Source: Nitratiruptor sp.
Lineage (GTDB): Bacteria > Campylobacterota > Campylobacteria > Campylobacterales > Nitratiruptoraceae
Direction of reading: 5' to 3'
Length of the DNA stretch: 56,561 bases
Assembly (NCBI GenBank): GCA_009659925.1
Contig: PUXW01000017.1
Span: 1-56,561, forward strand
Part shown: positions 19,313 to 26,989 of the stretch, one piece after another
Numbering within the stretch: position 1 is the first letter of the stretch
Layout: the number at the start of each line of letters is the position of its first letter
Made by a program: the position numbers and the translations under genes
Notes under the pieces: generated by a model
What the model saw: only the letters and a program-made list of their open reading frames with translations
Told to the model about the DNA's origin: nothing
The model's database searches: none

Positions 19313-19887
19313 TTGACAATCCTTATCTTACCGAGTGCTCCGTTGGGTCCGGGTACGGATCCCTTAACCACCAAGATCATGCTCTCCGGATCGAAGCTGA
19401 CAACTTCATTCTGGACGCTCACCTGCTTGTTGCCATAATGGCCTGGCATCTTTTGACCCTTCATGATCCGACCGGGAAATTCACACATCCCCACCGATCC
19501 TGGAGCCCTATGGAATCGGGATCCATGGCTATCGGGTCCTCCGGCGAAGTTCCACCGCTTCACGACGCCGGTAAAACCGCGTCCCTTGGAGCGGAAGCTG
19601 GTCTTCACCCGTTTAGCCTCGCTCAAAGGGGTCAGATCGAGATCCCCCGCCTCGCTGTTGGCGACCTTCAAGGTGGCGAAGCGGTTGAAGATCTTCTCCA
19701 GGCCATACTTCTTCTGCTGCCCCTCGATCGCCTTGTTGCGCTTCTTCCCGTGGCTATAGGCGACGATGGCCCGCCCATCCTCCAAGAGCTCACACACCTT
19801 TGCATCCTTGACCTTGAGCAGGGTCACAGGCACACTTGGGACCCCAATGGTTCTGCTCATTCCGATTTTTTCTACAATGAATTCCAT
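19309..19887 (-). CDS. rplC: 50S ribosomal protein L3
   Basis: A 192-residue protein with the signature [20 protein letters not shown] followed by the conserved [11 protein letters not shown] loop that reaches the peptidyl transferase centre. It lies 11 bases after rpsJ. Confidence 0.98.
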   Translation of the reverse strand: MEFIVEKIGMSRTIGVPSVPVTLLKVKDAKVCELLEDGRAIVAYSHGKKRNKAIEGQQKKYGLEKIFNRFATLKVANSEAGDLDLTPLSEAKRVKTSFRSKGRGFTGVVKRWNFAGGPDSHGSRFHRAPGSVGMCEFPGRIMKGQKMPGHYGNKQVSVQNEVVSFDPESMILVVKGSVPGPNGALGKIRIVK

Positions 19888-19898
19888 CGACTCTCCCC

Positions 19899-20210
19899 TT
19901 ACTCACCCATTGACCGGACTTCGACGTCGACCTCTGGTGCAAGATCGAGTTTCATCAGCGAATCGACGGTGTCCGGCGTCGCCGAGACAATATCGATCAA
20001 ACGCGAATGGATTCGGATCTCAAACTGCTCCCGTGAATCTTTGTTGATATGGGGTGATCGCAAAACGGTATATTTGCGGATCTTGGTAGGAAGTGGGATG
20101 GGTCCACGAATTTCGGCCCCTGTCCGCTTCACGGCCTCTACGATGGCCGAGACGCTCCGGTCCAAAACCCGATGGTCATACGCGCGAAGCTTGAGTCGTA
20201 TCTTCTCCAT
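19899..20210 (-). CDS. rpsJ: 30S ribosomal protein S10
   Basis: First gene of the S10-spc run, 103 residues, also a NusG-contacting transcription factor in E. coli. [20 protein letters not shown] and [20 protein letters not shown] are diagnostic. A promoter lies about 55 bases upstream and a hairpin at the predicted 5' end of the mRNA. Confidence 0.98.
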   Translation of the reverse strand: MEKIRLKLRAYDHRVLDRSVSAIVEAVKRTGAEIRGPIPLPTKIRKYTVLRSPHINKDSREQFEIRIHSRLIDIVSATPDTVDSLMKLDLAPEVDVEVRSMGE

Positions 20211-20234
20211 GAGGATCCCTTCAAAAGAACTTGG

Positions 20235-20256
20235 TCCAAAATCGACCTATTTTGGA
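20235..20256 (-). promoter_or_regulatory. 5'-terminal hairpin of the rpsJ leader
   Basis: TCCAAAAT and ATTTTGGA are perfect 8-base inverted arms around a 6-base loop. The predicted transcription start is near 20256, so the rpsJ mRNA would begin with this hairpin, which could protect its 5' end or act as a control site. Confidence 0.5.
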
Positions 20257-20262
20257 GGATGA

Positions 20263-20292
20263 ATTATAGGCTAAAGCGGCCTCTAAAATCAA
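20263..20292 (-). promoter_or_regulatory. Promoter of the S10-spc ribosomal operon
   Basis: On the minus strand TTGATT (20287-20292) and a perfect TATAAT (20263-20268) are 18 bases apart. The start would be near 20256, giving a leader of about 45 bases to the rpsJ ATG at 20210. Confidence 0.75.
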
Positions 20293-20302
20293 GGGTTTTT
20301 GG

Positions 20303-20308
20303 TATAAT
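20303..20308 (+). promoter_or_regulatory. -10 box of the divergent ATPase gene
   Basis: TATAAT preceded by a T-rich stretch (GGGTTTTTGG), the typical look of a Campylobacterota vegetative promoter without a -35. The start would be near 20315, 24 bases before the ATG at 20339. The motif TTGGTCCAAA begins on the -10 (20308-20317) and recurs at 20231-20240. Confidence 0.6.
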
Positions 20309-20338
20309 TGGTCCAAATTATTTCCTTGGTGGAAGGAA

Positions 20339-21385
20339 ATGAACCCCATCGATCGCTTCTATGAACAACCATGGTTCAAGGGGCCCCTCTTCCCCAGGAA
20401 GATCCCTTTTCAGCCGGCTCCCAGACTCATCCTCACCGGCCCCAAAGGGAGTGGCAAGAGCTCCCTCTTGCGCCTCATGGCCAAGGAGCACTTCCACCCC
20501 AAGGAGGTCCTCTTCCTCGATTGTGCCGATTTGCGCTGCATCCCCCCCAATCCCCACCACCTCCAACGCTTCCTCCAGGAGCGCCAAATCCGCCTCTTGT
20601 GTGTTGCCAACTACCAGCGGGATATGGCCCTACCAGAGTGTGAAACCATCTGGCTCACTGGAGAGGAGAAGGTCCCAGGCTACGAAAACCTTTCCCTGGG
20701 CTACCTCACCTTCGAGGAGTTCCTGGCCTTTGAGCGCCGCCACAATCCCAAGATAGCCTTCAACCTCTTCCTCAAAAGCGGCAACTTCCCCGAGGTAGCC
20801 AGAATCGACGAATGGAGTAAAGAGCGCCGCTCCCAGCAACTCTTTCGCCTCGCCTTCCAAGGAGAACTCGAACTCTTCCAGCAAGTAGCCGCCTTCCAGG
20901 GCCACACGGCTTCGATCCACTTCATCTTCACCCGAGCCAAAGAGCACTTTAAAATCGGCAAGGATCGATTCTACACCCTCTTCCACCAGTGGCAAGAGCG
21001 CGGTTACCTCTTCGAAGTGGCCAAATGGGGAAGCCCCCGGGCGGCTAAGAAGCTCTTCTTCGCCAACTTCCTCACCAAAGCCCTCCTCCATCCCGAGCGG
21101 GAATTTCCCAAAACCTTCGAGAACATGGTCTATCTCGAACTCCGGGAGCCCGTCTACTACCTGGATCCCCTCGGCCTCTACCTACCCCAAACCCGCCGCT
21201 TCATTCTGGCCATTCCCTTTGGCGACGAGGTCCGCATCCAAAACCGCATCGAGCAGGTATTGGCCAGGAACAGCCTCGAACTTGAGCGGATCCAGGTCAT
21301 AACGGTTACCAGTAACTTCCGGTATGAAACGAGGGGAATCCTCTGCGAAGTTCTCCCCTTTTACGAATGGGCCCTAGGGGAGTAA
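20339..21385 (+). CDS. P-loop ATPase of the AAA_14/DUF4143 type
   Basis: A 348-residue protein with a Walker A motif GPKGSGKS (34-41) and a possible Walker B LFLDCADL (Asp61). The remainder resembles the winged-helix and degenerate nuclease-like C-terminal parts of AAA_14/DUF4143 ATPases. No signal peptide or membrane segment is seen. It lies divergent from rpsJ and upstream of rnhB. H. pylori has an uncharacterised ATP-binding protein between rpsJ and rnhB (from memory), so the position is conserved. The substrate is unknown. Confidence 0.75.
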   Translation: MNPIDRFYEQPWFKGPLFPRKIPFQPAPRLILTGPKGSGKSSLLRLMAKEHFHPKEVLFLDCADLRCIPPNPHHLQRFLQERQIRLLCVANYQRDMALPECETIWLTGEEKVPGYENLSLGYLTFEEFLAFERRHNPKIAFNLFLKSGNFPEVARIDEWSKERRSQQLFRLAFQGELELFQQVAAFQGHTASIHFIFTRAKEHFKIGKDRFYTLFHQWQERGYLFEVAKWGSPRAAKKLFFANFLTKALLHPEREFPKTFENMVYLELREPVYYLDPLGLYLPQTRRFILAIPFGDEVRIQNRIEQVLARNSLELERIQVITVTSNFRYETRGILCEVLPFYEWALGE

Positions 21386-21450
21386 ACGTATGCTCCCCTC
21401 TTGGATCGCTAAGCCGAAAGGGTCTCTCAGCAACTTCCATACACGCCGAT

Positions 21451-21460
21451 ATTGTACAAT
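21451..21460 (+). promoter_or_regulatory. Palindromic -10 region before rnhB
   Basis: ATTGTACAAT is a perfect 10-base palindrome containing TACAAT (21455-21460). It could act as a -10 for rnhB, with a start near 21467 and the ATG at 21494. No -35 is visible. The rest of the 108-base gap shows nothing clear. Confidence 0.4.
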
Positions 21461-21493
21461 CCTCCATCGAGAACATCACGATAAAGGCATCCG

Positions 21494-22060
21494 ATGGTTT
21501 GCGGTATAGATGAAGCAGGACGGGGTCCCTTGGCAGGGCCCCTAGTCGTGGCTGGAGCCATTTTAAAAGAGCCCATTTCTGGACTCGACGACTCCAAACG
21601 GCTCTCCCCCAAAGTACGTCACGCTCTCTACGAGAGGATCCTCGAAAGAGCACACTACCACATCGTCACCATCGAAAGCTCCACAATCGATAACCAGGGC
21701 CTCTCGGCCTCCATCGCCCATGCCCTGCGCCAAATCGCTGCCAGACTCGAAGCCGATCGCTTCATCTTCGATGGCAACTCCTCCTTTGGTGTGGAGGGGA
21801 TCGAGCCCATCGTCAAGGCCGATTCCACCATTCCCGAGGTCATGGCGGCATCGATTCTGGCCAAGGTGACCAGGGATCGGATCATGTGCCAACTAGATCG
21901 CCTCTATCCCCAATATGGCTTTTGCCGCCACAAGGGCTATGGCACCAAAGAGCACATCGAAGCCATCAAGAGGTATGGCCTCTCCCCCATCCATCGCAAG
22001 TGTTTTCGTCCAAAAGCCCTCGAACCCAACCTCCTCGATCTCATGGAAGGGGATCCTTGA
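21494..22060 (+). CDS. rnhB: Ribonuclease HII
   Basis: Removes ribonucleotides from DNA and RNA primers. The 188-residue protein has the signature GIDEAGRGPLAGP with Asp6 and Glu7, Asp93 (FDGNSS) and Asp110 (KADSTIPEVMAASILAKVTRD), the four metal-binding acids. The ATG has AAAGG seven bases upstream. RNase HI is also encoded at 25570, so both classes are present. Confidence 0.96.
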   Translation: MVCGIDEAGRGPLAGPLVVAGAILKEPISGLDDSKRLSPKVRHALYERILERAHYHIVTIESSTIDNQGLSASIAHALRQIAARLEADRFIFDGNSSFGVEGIEPIVKADSTIPEVMAASILAKVTRDRIMCQLDRLYPQYGFCRHKGYGTKEHIEAIKRYGLSPIHRKCFRPKALEPNLLDLMEGDP

Positions 22061-22098
22061 GGTCGATTGTGGTATCATCGGGGAAAAAAGGAGAGCCG

Positions 22099-23217
22099 AT
22101 GACCCAAATCCGCTGCCCCCACTGCCACAACCTCATCGACATCGATCAGGCCTTGACCCAGGAGCTGGAGGGACGCTTGAGAGAGCGGATGGAGCGCGAA
22201 CTCAAAGAGCAGATCGAACGAACCTACACCCTCCAGATCCAGCGCCTCCACCAGGAACTGGAAGAAAAGAGCCGCCAGGTGGTCCAGCTCTACGAGGCCC
22301 AGGCCCGTATCCGTCAACTCGAACGGGAGAAGGAGGAGGCCCTCGCCCGGGCCAAACGGGAGATGCAAGAAGAGCTGACCACCTTGCTCCAGCGGGAGCG
22401 CCAGCAATTGCAAGAGGAGCTCCGCCAGCAAGAGGAAGAGTTGCGCCAACGCATCGCTCTGGAGACCCAAATGGAGCTCAAGGAGAAGGAGATCCAACTC
22501 CAACAACTCAAGCAACAGCTCCAAGAGGCCCAGCGCAAGATCGAACAAAAGAGCCAGCAACTCCAAGGGGAGGTCCAAGAGCTTCTGATCGAAGAGTGGT
22601 TGCGGGCCAACTTCCCCCTCGACGAGATCCAACAGATTCGCCAGGGGGCAAGGGGGGGTGATTGCCTTCAAATCGTCAACGACACCCACCTGCCCCGGTG
22701 TGGGACTATCTACTACGAATCCAAGCGGACCAAGGAGTTCCAGCGGGCCTGGATCGAGAAGCTCAAAGAGGATATGCGGGAGGTCGGAGCAGATGTGGGC
22801 GTGATCGTCACCCAGACGATGCCTAAGGGTATGGATCGGATGGGGCTAATAGAGGGGGTGTGGGTGTGCACCTTCCAGGAGTTCAAGGCCCTCAGCGCCA
22901 TTTTGCGCCACCACCTCATCGCCCTCGCCTCCCTCAAGCGAAGCCAGCAAAACAGCAAGGAGAAGATGGAGCTCCTCTACAACTACCTCACCTCCAACGA
23001 GTTTCGGATGCACATCGAAGCGATCATCGAAAGCTTCACGCAAATGCAAGAGGAGTTAGATCGGGAAAAACGGGCGATGCAGCGAATTTGGAAGCAGCGG
23101 GAGAAGCAGCTCCAAAAGGTCCTCACCACCACCTCCCAGATGTATGGAGCCCTCCAGGGCATTGTTGGGGGAGCCATTCCCCCCATCCACCTCCTCGAAC
23201 TCCCCTACGACAATTAG
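22099..23217 (+). CDS. DUF2130-family coiled-coil protein
   Basis: A 372-residue protein. It begins with a half zinc ribbon (Cys6-x-x-Cys9, RCPHCHNLIDID), continues with a long Glu/Gln/Arg-rich coiled coil (about 20-170), and ends in the DUF2130 domain (SKRTKEFQRAWIEKLKEDMR, VGVIVTQTMPKGMDRMG). The domain has been compared with nuclease folds but no activity is established to my knowledge. The start at 22099 follows AAAAGGAGAGCCG; an in-frame ATG at 21886 inside rnhB is rejected. The stop overlaps the convergent DedA gene by 4 bases. Confidence 0.85.
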   Translation: MTQIRCPHCHNLIDIDQALTQELEGRLRERMERELKEQIERTYTLQIQRLHQELEEKSRQVVQLYEAQARIRQLEREKEEALARAKREMQEELTTLLQRERQQLQEELRQQEEELRQRIALETQMELKEKEIQLQQLKQQLQEAQRKIEQKSQQLQGEVQELLIEEWLRANFPLDEIQQIRQGARGGDCLQIVNDTHLPRCGTIYYESKRTKEFQRAWIEKLKEDMREVGADVGVIVTQTMPKGMDRMGLIEGVWVCTFQEFKALSAILRHHLIALASLKRSQQNSKEKMELLYNYLTSNEFRMHIEAIIESFTQMQEELDREKRAMQRIWKQREKQLQKVLTTTSQMYGALQGIVGGAIPPIHLLELPYDN

Positions 23218-23819
23218 GGGCCCTCTTTGCCCCTCCTGGCCTGGCGGTAGTAGTAGAAGAAGACGAGGACCACCCCCACCATCACCCCGCCAAGGATGAG
23301 GTGGAGATAGTGGCGCAACTCCTCTTCGTTCTCCCCGATGAAATAGCCAAGAGCCAACAAGATGGCGCACCAGAGCCCGGCACCCAGGAGAGTATAGAGG
23401 CTAAAAGAGACAAGCTCCATCCGCCCAATTCCAGCTGGCAAGGAGATATATTGGCGAATTCCCGGCACAAGCCGCCCCCAGAAGGTACTGGCTGGCCCAT
23501 AGCGTGCGAAGAAGGCCTCTACCTTCTCCAAGCTCTCCTCCTTGAGAAAGAGGTAGCGGCCATACCTTTTCAGGAAAGGGCGCCCGAGCCGATAGCCCAG
23601 GAGATAGTTGAACAGGGCTCCGGCTAAACTTCCTCCCGTACCGGCCAACCAGGCCAAGAAGAGGTCCATCTCCCCCTTGCTGGCCAAGTATCCGGCTGGA
23701 ACCATCGCCACTTCGCTGGGGAAGGGAAAAAAGGAGCTCTCCAGAAACATCATGACGAAGATTCCCCAATACCCCAAACCTGCCACCAGCTCGACGATCC
23801 AGTTGACTAGTTCAGCCAC
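23214..23819 (-). CDS. DedA-family inner-membrane protein
   Basis: A 201-residue membrane protein of the DedA/VTT family, some members of which act as undecaprenyl-phosphate or phospholipid flippases. Visible features are FLESSFFPFPSEVAMVPAGY (with the family Glu and PSE), GALFNYLLGYRLGR, and the FWGRLVPGIRQYISLPAGIG segment with the conserved FxRxxPxxR-like motif. I choose GTG 23819, preceded by GGAGAGGAT and overlapping aroC by 8 bases; an ATG at 23843 lacks a ribosome-binding site. Confidence 0.88.
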   Translation of the reverse strand: MAELVNWIVELVAGLGYWGIFVMMFLESSFFPFPSEVAMVPAGYLASKGEMDLFLAWLAGTGGSLAGALFNYLLGYRLGRPFLKRYGRYLFLKEESLEKVEAFFARYGPASTFWGRLVPGIRQYISLPAGIGRMELVSFSLYTLLGAGLWCAILLALGYFIGENEEELRHYLHLILGGVMVGVVLVFFYYYRQARRGKEGP

Positions 23820-24888
23820 GATAGATCCTCTCCAGCCATTCAAGCCGACTCGTAGCGTTCAACAGCAGCATATCGGCCAAGACCAAAGCCATCATCGCCT
23901 CAGCCACCACGCTACCCCGGGCAGCAACGAAGGGATCGTGCCTTCCTTGAAGCTGCAGTTCCACCTCTTCTCCCTGCTCATTGATGGTTCGCTGCTTCTG
24001 AAAGATAGAGGGAGTCGGCTTGAACCAGATCTTGACGAGGATCTCCTCTCCAGTGCTAATCCCCCCCAAAATTCCTCCGGCATCGTTCTTTGCAAAACCC
24101 TCTTTGGTTATGGGATCGTTGTTCTGGGAACCCCGAAGCCGAGCTGCCTCGATCCCAAGACCGATCTCCACCGCCTTGACCGCGTTGATCCCCATCATCG
24201 CCCCGGCCAGGGCCGCATCGAGTTTGTGATAGAGAGGCTCCCCCAGCCCCGCAGGCACACCTCTAGCCCGGACCAGCACCGCTCCCCCGACGCTGTCATG
24301 GGCCTGTTTGGCGGCTAGAATTGCTTCCCTCTGCTCTCCTTCCCGCTCTGGATCGAGGGCACAGATAGGGCTTTGTCTCGCGTGTTGGAAGTCCAGGCGT
24401 CTCCCTTCGATTCCGGCCACCTCCATCACACCAGCCTCCACGCTGATCCCAAATCTACCCAAGAGGAGTTTGGCCACAGCTCCAGCGGCTACCCGGGCCG
24501 CCGTCTCCCGGGCACTGCTGCGTCCCCCTCCCCGATAGTCTCGGATCCCATACTTCTGGTGGTAGGTGAAGTCGGCGTGGCCTGGGCGAAAGAGCTCTTT
24601 GATGGCCGAATAGTCCCTGGAGCGCTGATCCTGGTTGAAGATGACCATCGCCATGGGGGTCCCAGTACTCCTTCCTTCAAAGAGGCCGCTGAGGATTTCG
24701 ACCCGATCCTCCTCCTTTCGGGCCGTGGCGTAGCGGCTCTTACCGGGGCGTCTGCGCTCAAGTTCCCCCTGGATGAAGGCTACATCGATCTCAAGCCCTG
24801 CCGGAAGGCCGTCGATCACACACCCGATCGCTGGACCATGGGACTCACCGAAGGTGGTCACCACCAACCGCTTCCCGAAGCTATTCAT
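23812..24888 (-). CDS. aroC: Chorismate synthase
   Basis: Final enzyme of the shikimate pathway, eliminating phosphate from EPSP with reduced FMN. The 358-residue length is normal. The signatures [18 protein letters not shown] and [20 protein letters not shown] are near the N-terminus and [17 protein letters not shown] lies in the middle. The start overlaps rnc by 8 bases, so rnc-aroC-DedA form one unit. Confidence 0.97.
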   Translation of the reverse strand: MNSFGKRLVVTTFGESHGPAIGCVIDGLPAGLEIDVAFIQGELERRRPGKSRYATARKEEDRVEILSGLFEGRSTGTPMAMVIFNQDQRSRDYSAIKELFRPGHADFTYHQKYGIRDYRGGGRSSARETAARVAAGAVAKLLLGRFGISVEAGVMEVAGIEGRRLDFQHARQSPICALDPEREGEQREAILAAKQAHDSVGGAVLVRARGVPAGLGEPLYHKLDAALAGAMMGINAVKAVEIGLGIEAARLRGSQNNDPITKEGFAKNDAGGILGGISTGEEILVKIWFKPTPSIFQKQRTINEQGEEVELQLQGRHDPFVAARGSVVAEAMMALVLADMLLLNATSRLEWLERIYRG

Positions 24889-25561
24889 CGCTTCCCCGCA
24901 ACACTTCGAGGGCCCGTTTAGCCGCCTCCTGCTGGGCCGCCTTCTTGCTGCGTCCCTTGGCGGTGGCGATCGTCTTCCCGTGGAGGGTTACGGCCACTTC
25001 AAACTCCTTCCTGTGATCGGGCCCCGACGAGCCCAAGAGCCTATATTCGGGGGTCACCCCATGGCGGGCCTGGGTGAGCTCCTGGAGGGTCGTCTTGTAG
25101 TCTTTAAAGAGGCTTCCCAGATCGATTTTGGGGTAGGTCTCTTCCAGAAGGCGCAAGACCAACTCTCGAACCCGCTCAAGACCACTTTCGAGATAGATCG
25201 CCCCCATCACCGCCTCGAAGGCGTTGGAAAGAAGGCTCGGCTTGGTCCGCCCCTGGTTGTTCTCCTCCGCCTGGGAGATGAAGATATAATCGCCAATCCC
25301 GATACGCTGGGCCAGTTTGGCAAATCCCTCCTCGTTGACAAGGGAGGCCCGGAGTTTGGAGAGCTCCCCTTCGTTGGCCTTGGGGAAACGTTTGAAGAGG
25401 TACTCCCCGACGATGAGGTCCAAAACTGCATCCCCGAGGAACTCCAGGCGTTCATTGTTGACTGGACTTTTAAAACTCTTGTGGGTGAGGGCCTCACGTA
25501 GGAGTTCACGATTTTGAAAGCGATAACCCAATCTCTCTTCAAATTCTGCGAGTCGTTCCAT
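24881..25561 (-). CDS. rnc: Ribonuclease III
   Basis: Double-strand-specific endoribonuclease for rRNA and mRNA processing. The 226-residue protein has the RNase III signature [20 protein letters not shown] (about 38-57) and a C-terminal dsRNA-binding domain ending [20 protein letters not shown]. It lies 8 bases after rnhA. Its presence matters because several convergent transcripts in this window can form dsRNA. Confidence 0.97.
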   Translation of the reverse strand: MERLAEFEERLGYRFQNRELLREALTHKSFKSPVNNERLEFLGDAVLDLIVGEYLFKRFPKANEGELSKLRASLVNEEGFAKLAQRIGIGDYIFISQAEENNQGRTKPSLLSNAFEAVMGAIYLESGLERVRELVLRLLEETYPKIDLGSLFKDYKTTLQELTQARHGVTPEYRLLGSSGPDHRKEFEVAVTLHGKTIATAKGRSKKAAQQEAAKRALEVLRGSDE

Positions 25562-25569
25562 GCTCCCCC

Positions 25570-25989
25570 TTATCTGGCCCTTTCGGCCATCTGCTTTGCA
25601 ATTGTATCACACAATTCGTTCTCTTTGTGGCCGCTATGGCCCCGGATCCAGTGGGCCCGGATCCGATGGGGGCCACTCACCTCCAAGAACTCCCTCCACA
25701 AATCGGCATTCTTCACCCCCCGAAACTCCTTCCCCACCCACCTGGGTAGCCACTCTTGGATAGCCCGCACGACATAGCTCGAATCGCTATAGAGCTCCAC
25801 TTCGCACGGCTCTTTCAAAGCCCGCAACCCCTCAATCACAGCCCGCAGCTCCATCCGATTGTTGGTGGTATGGGGCTCGCTTCCCCGGATGATGCGCTCC
25901 CGATCCTTGTAGCGCAAGAGGGCACAATAGCCTCCGGGTCCAGGGTTTCCCAGGCTCGATCCATCACTAAAAAGTAAAACTCGCTTCAC
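25570..25989 (-). CDS. rnhA: Ribonuclease HI
   Basis: Degrades RNA in RNA-DNA hybrids. The 139-residue protein has Asp9 ([12 protein letters not shown]), Glu47 (NNRMELRAV), Asp69 (LYSDSSYVV) and Asp128, with His118 in the flexible loop. The start lies 23 bases inside the upstream TPR gene. Confidence 0.95.
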   Translation of the reverse strand: MKRVLLFSDGSSLGNPGPGGYCALLRYKDRERIIRGSEPHTTNNRMELRAVIEGLRALKEPCEVELYSDSSYVVRAIQEWLPRWVGKEFRGVKNADLWREFLEVSGPHRIRAHWIRGHSGHKENELCDTIAKQMAERAR

Positions 25990-26944
25990 GCCTCCTCCTT
26001 GTCACGACCATCTCCACCACCATCTCCTCTACAGCACCACACGCCAGACAGCGCCCGAAGGGGAGGGGAAAACGGCGCTTACACCCTTGGCACAGGTAGA
26101 GGAACTCCAAATCGGCCTTGGGATAGTGGAGGAGTAGATCGAGCTCGAAGATGGAGGAACCCTTTACCCCCTCCAGGTAACCCTTGGCTCCATAGAGTTC
26201 CCGCAAAAGGGAGAAATGGGTCGAGATCTGCTCCTTGGGCAAATACCAGAGTAAATCGGCCACCAAGAGGACATCCTCCTCCCGCAAGATCCGCCAGAGC
26301 CGGGGCAAATCCAGGCGAAAAAGGGGTTCAAGGGCCGTTCGCCGGGCAAGTCCAGCCCGGTAGAGCTCTTCGAGGCGGTCACTATCCCCCCGCCGAGTGG
26401 CGATGAGGGCTTCGATATAGCCCCGTTCCCTACCGCCTTCCCCCAGCTCCTCCAGGGATTCGAGGACATCTAAGGCCCCCTCGAAATCCCCCAACCGCTC
26501 ATAGACGTACAAAAGGGAGCGCAAAGCCTTTCGGTGGCGGGGGAAAAGCCCCAGGATCTCCTCGTAGATCTGGCAGCTGCGCTCTAAAAATCCCGCCCTG
26601 CGGTACAAGTCGGCTAGACGGAGCAGGATCTCCAAACGCCCCTGGAGCTCCCGATGTTCCTGGAGCTGGAGGTAGATGGCAATCGCCGCCTCGTAATCCC
26701 CACTCTTGGCAAAGGCATCGGCGAGGATGAGGAGGGCCCGGTGGCTGGATGGCTCTTGGAAGGGGTGGGGGAGCCGATGCTCCTGGTACTCGAAGCGGTG
26801 GAAGAAGTGGCGCAACCTCGAATCTTGCTCCCTCGCCTTGTAGATGGCCCACCAGTAGCTGAAGAAGGAGATGATGAAGACGAGGGCGAAGAAGACGATG
26901 AGACCGAAGAGGGGATCCCGATACCCTACCAAAAAGTCGCTCAA
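25967..26944 (-). CDS. Membrane-anchored TPR protein with C-terminal rubredoxin-like metal site (LapB-like)
   Basis: A 325-residue protein: an N-terminal membrane segment (about 10-33), a series of TPR-like helix pairs (about 65-280) and a C-terminal pair of CxxC motifs (Cys285, Cys288, Cys299, Cys302). This architecture matches E. coli LapB/YciM, which controls LpxC turnover and LPS synthesis, but the repeats here are diverged and orthology is not proven. The start is TTG 26944 with a strong AAGGAG site. C. jejuni keeps an uncharacterised gene at this position between rnhA and dnaG (from memory). Confidence 0.78.
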   Translation of the reverse strand: MSDFLVGYRDPLFGLIVFFALVFIISFFSYWWAIYKAREQDSRLRHFFHRFEYQEHRLPHPFQEPSSHRALLILADAFAKSGDYEAAIAIYLQLQEHRELQGRLEILLRLADLYRRAGFLERSCQIYEEILGLFPRHRKALRSLLYVYERLGDFEGALDVLESLEELGEGGRERGYIEALIATRRGDSDRLEELYRAGLARRTALEPLFRLDLPRLWRILREEDVLLVADLLWYLPKEQISTHFSLLRELYGAKGYLEGVKGSSIFELDLLLHYPKADLEFLYLCQGCKRRFPLPFGRCLACGAVEEMVVEMVVTRRRREASFTF

Positions 26945-26970
26945 CCCTTGGCTCCTTCCCTTTGACGAAA

Positions 26971-26983
26971 ATTATACTATAAT
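26971..26983. promoter_or_regulatory. Divergent promoter pair between the LapB-like gene and dnaG
   Basis: ATTATACTATAAT carries TATAAT on the plus strand (26978-26983) and TATAAT on the minus strand (26971-26976), with a possible plus TATACT (26973-26978) 18 bases after TTGGCT. The minus start would be near 26964. The plus start from the 26978 box would fall at the dnaG ATG itself. Confidence 0.65.
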
Positions 26984-26989
26984 ACCCCG

